Shown here: positions 62,623-64,000 of the stretch, one piece after another
Numbering within the stretch: position 1 is the stretch's first letter
Layout of the letters: the number at the start of each line of letters is the position of its first letter
Assembly: GCF_022179065.1 (NCBI RefSeq)
Contig: NZ_BPQD01000003.1
Coordinates: 186,001 to 250,000 of the forward strand
Length of the DNA stretch: 64,000 nt
DNA from: Methylobacterium adhaesivum
GTDB taxonomy: Bacteria > Pseudomonadota > Alphaproteobacteria > Rhizobiales > Beijerinckiaceae
Direction: 5' to 3'
Made by a program: the position numbers and the translations under genes
The notes under the pieces: generated by a model
What the model was told of the DNA's origin: nothing
Seen by the model: the letters and a program-made list of their open reading frames with translations, nothing else
Database searches by the model: none

Positions 62623-63378
62623 ATGGCCGTAAAGATGGATCCGATCCACCAGTTCGAGCTCAAGCCGCTCGTCTCGTTCGGTCATATCGGCAACCAGGAG
62701 ATCGCGTTCACGCAATCGTCCCTGTACATGTTCGCCGCCGTCGGGATCATCGCGCTGATCACCGTGGTGGCCACGGCGCCGCGCTCGGTGGTGCCGGGCC
62801 GCATGCAGTCCATGGCCGAGGTGTTCTACGAGTTCATCGGCTCGACCCTGCGCCAGTCCGCCGGCCACGGCTCCGAGCGGTTCATGCCGCTGATCTTCTC
62901 CCTGTTCATGTTCGTGCTCGTGCTGAACATGCTCGGCATGATCCCCTACGCCTTCGCGGTGACGAGCCACATCATCGTCACCTTCGCGCTGGCGCTGCTC
63001 GTGATCGGCACCGTGATCGTGTACGGCTTCATGGCCCACGGCACGAAGTTCCTGAAGGTGTTCGTCCCCTCGGGCGTGCCCGGCTGGCTCATGCCGATGA
63101 TCGTCGCCATCGAGATCGTGTCGTTCATCTCGCGGCCCATCAGCCTCGCGGTGCGTCTGTTCGCCAACGTGCTCGCCGGCCACATCGCCCTCAAGATCTT
63201 CGCGGGCTTCGTGCCGGCGCTCCTCGCCGCCGGTGCCTGGGGGGCGATCTCGCCCCTGCCGCTGGCGCTGAGCGTCGCCGTCACGGCCCTCGAGTTCCTC
63301 GTGGCCGGTCTGCAGGCCTACGTCTTCGCCACGCTCGCTTCGATCTACCTCAGCGACGCGCTGCATCCCGGCCACTAA
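62623..63378 (+). CDS. atpB: ATP synthase F0 subunit a
   Basis: Subunit a holds the proton half-channels. The 251-aa protein has about five TM segments. The essential arginine lies in SLAVRLFANVLAGH, with LEFLVAGLQAYVFATL near the end. Start at 62623 (MAVKMDPIHQF). Two hairpins follow before atpE. Confidence 0.95.
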   Translation: MAVKMDPIHQFELKPLVSFGHIGNQEIAFTQSSLYMFAAVGIIALITVVATAPRSVVPGRMQSMAEVFYEFIGSTLRQSAGHGSERFMPLIFSLFMFVLVLNMLGMIPYAFAVTSHIIVTFALALLVIGTVIVYGFMAHGTKFLKVFVPSGVPGWLMPMIVAIEIVSFISRPISLAVRLFANVLAGHIALKIFAGFVPALLAAGAWGAISPLPLALSVAVTALEFLVAGLQAYVFATLASIYLSDALHPGH

Positions 63379-63408
63379 GGCCGGGATCATCCCGATCCTT
63401 CGATCGGG
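63367..63408 (+). promoter_or_regulatory. two tandem intercistronic hairpins, atpB-atpE
   Basis: CCCGGCC/GGCCGGG (63367-63385) encloses the atpB stop codon, and CCCGATC/GATCGGG (63391-63408) follows at once with a 4-nt loop. They may stabilise or process the mRNA ahead of atpE, whose product is needed in many copies per complex. That role is an inference. Confidence 0.6.
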
Positions 63409-63489
63409 GCACCCCCTTCCGTCCCCGGTTCGCCCTGGCGGTCCGGATTTCTCTCCCCACACGACCGAACTGACCTCAGGAGCATTTTG

Positions 63490-63717
63490 ATGGATCCCTT
63501 AGCTGCCAAGTACATCGGTGCCGGCCTCGCCTGTCTCGGCATGGCGGGCGCCGCCATCGGCCTCGGCAACCTCTTCGGCCAGTTCTATGCCGGTGCCCTG
63601 CGCAACCCCTCGGCCGCCGACGGCCAGCGTGGCAACCTGCTCCTCGGCTTCGCCCTGACGGAAGCGCTGGGCATCTTCTCGCTGCTCGTCGCGCTGCTGC
63701 TCCTGTTCGCCGTCTAA
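63490..63717 (+). CDS. atpE: ATP synthase F0 subunit c
   Basis: The 75-aa proteolipid forms the rotor ring. Two TM segments flank the RNPSA loop; the proton-carrying carboxylate is Glu58 in [10 protein letters not shown]. The start is the ATG at 63490, directly after an in-frame TTG. AGGAG lies about ten bases upstream. Confidence 0.95.
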   Translation: MDPLAAKYIGAGLACLGMAGAAIGLGNLFGQFYAGALRNPSAADGQRGNLLLGFALTEALGIFSLLVALLLLFAV

Positions 63718-63809
63718 CACCCGCGAACCGAGACCGGACCGGACGCGGCGTTCCCGAGGGAATGCGAGACGCGTCCGGTCCTCACCTCAAGATTTGACCG
63801 AAGGACGTC

Positions 63810-64000
63810 ATGGCTCAGCCGGCCCATCCGACCGCAACGCATGAAGGCTTCGCCGCGACGCCGGCCTCCGAGCACGGAGGCGGCTTCCCGCCCTTCGAGA
63901 GCCACACCTTCGCGTCCCAGCTCATCTGGCTCGCCCTCGCCTTCGGGCTGCTCTACTACCTCATGGACAAGATCGCCCTGCCGCGCATCCAGTCCATCCT
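63810..64000 (+). CDS. atpF': ATP synthase F0 subunit b' (partial)
   Basis: The first 63 codons of the b/b' stator subunit are present; the gene runs out of the window. After a His/Pro-rich N-terminus (about 1-33) one TM segment follows ([17 protein letters not shown]), ending in ALPRIQSI, a typical b' start of the coiled coil. GAAGGAC precedes the ATG. It is named b' by position and similarity; the b subunit would be next outside the window. Confidence 0.85.
   Translation, partial: MAQPAHPTATHEGFAATPASEHGGGFPPFESHTFASQLIWLALAFGLLYYLMDKIALPRIQSI

Overview
The window is chromosomal DNA from a high-GC alphaproteobacterium, most probably of the Hyphomicrobiales and close to Methylobacterium. 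The evidence is gene content and order: a Caulobacter-type fliF-fliG-flbE-fliN-flbD flagellar operon, a SciP (DUF1153) regulator, a CcrM-type GANTC methyltransferase, an ExoR-like protein, a Rhodobacter-type PmtA, the fabD-fabG-acpP-fabF-mltG-yicC-gmk block, and an F0 ATP synthase operon (atpI-atpB-atpE-b') separate from F1. Almost all genes are housekeeping and share the same GC-rich codon use. The clear exception is one AT-rich gene at 34603-35667.

Layout. 1-4.6 kb: a CoA-transferase gene pair, an AsmA-like protein and a Crp/Fnr regulator. 4.9-9 kb: an LpxC homologue, an ABC-F ATPase and a TPR lipoprotein. 9-19 kb: glpX, hom, a ceramidase-like membrane protein, xthA, a GST, exoR-like and ilvD (overlapping), pmtA and mnmA. 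19.2-27.6 kb: flagellar region fliK-flgD, sciP, then fliF-fliG-fliH-fliN-flbD. 27.8-32.7 kb: a small unknown protein, an orphan KpsE-like capsule-export protein, a ferredoxin-like protein, an HpnL-like membrane protein, gmk and yicC. 33-39.3 kb: mltG, the AT-rich DUF4062 gene, fabF, acpP, fabG and fabD. 39.5-46 kb: a flavoprotein, rpoZ, rsh, pyrE, an NYN-domain protein and a peroxiredoxin. 46.5-57.3 kb: smpB, dapA, slt, a frameshifted diguanylate cyclase, an OmpA/BON-like protein, uup, small proteins and rlpA. 57.9-64 kb: ccrM, mutY, a DUF721 protein, a DsbA-type thiol protein and the start of the F0 ATP synthase operon.

How the genes work together. Several pieces form an alphaproteobacterial cell-cycle and flagellar circuit. 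CtrA-box-like sequences (two TTAA-like half sites 7 nt apart) lie upstream of sciP and fliF, and a perfect one lies upstream of slt. A GG-N10-GC sigma-54 promoter sits 32-46 bases ahead of fliK. FlbD, encoded at the end of the fliF operon, is the expected sigma-54 activator, and SciP is the expected CtrA antagonist. CcrM is also in the window. A second group (mltG, slt, rlpA, dapA, fab genes, lpxC) serves the envelope.

The most unusual items are: the single-gene AT-rich DUF4062 insertion that splits the fabF-mltG junction; three copies of a roughly 80-bp imperfect palindromic repeat (22107-22186, 41473-41552, 56783-56861), two of which begin at the stop codon of the preceding gene; a MutY with two AT-hook-like motifs in a C-terminal tail; a short GMC-oxidoreductase-like remnant in the ilvD-pmtA gap; and a GGDEF gene split by a frameshift. 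No tRNA, rRNA, CRISPR array, insertion sequence or phage gene was recognised.
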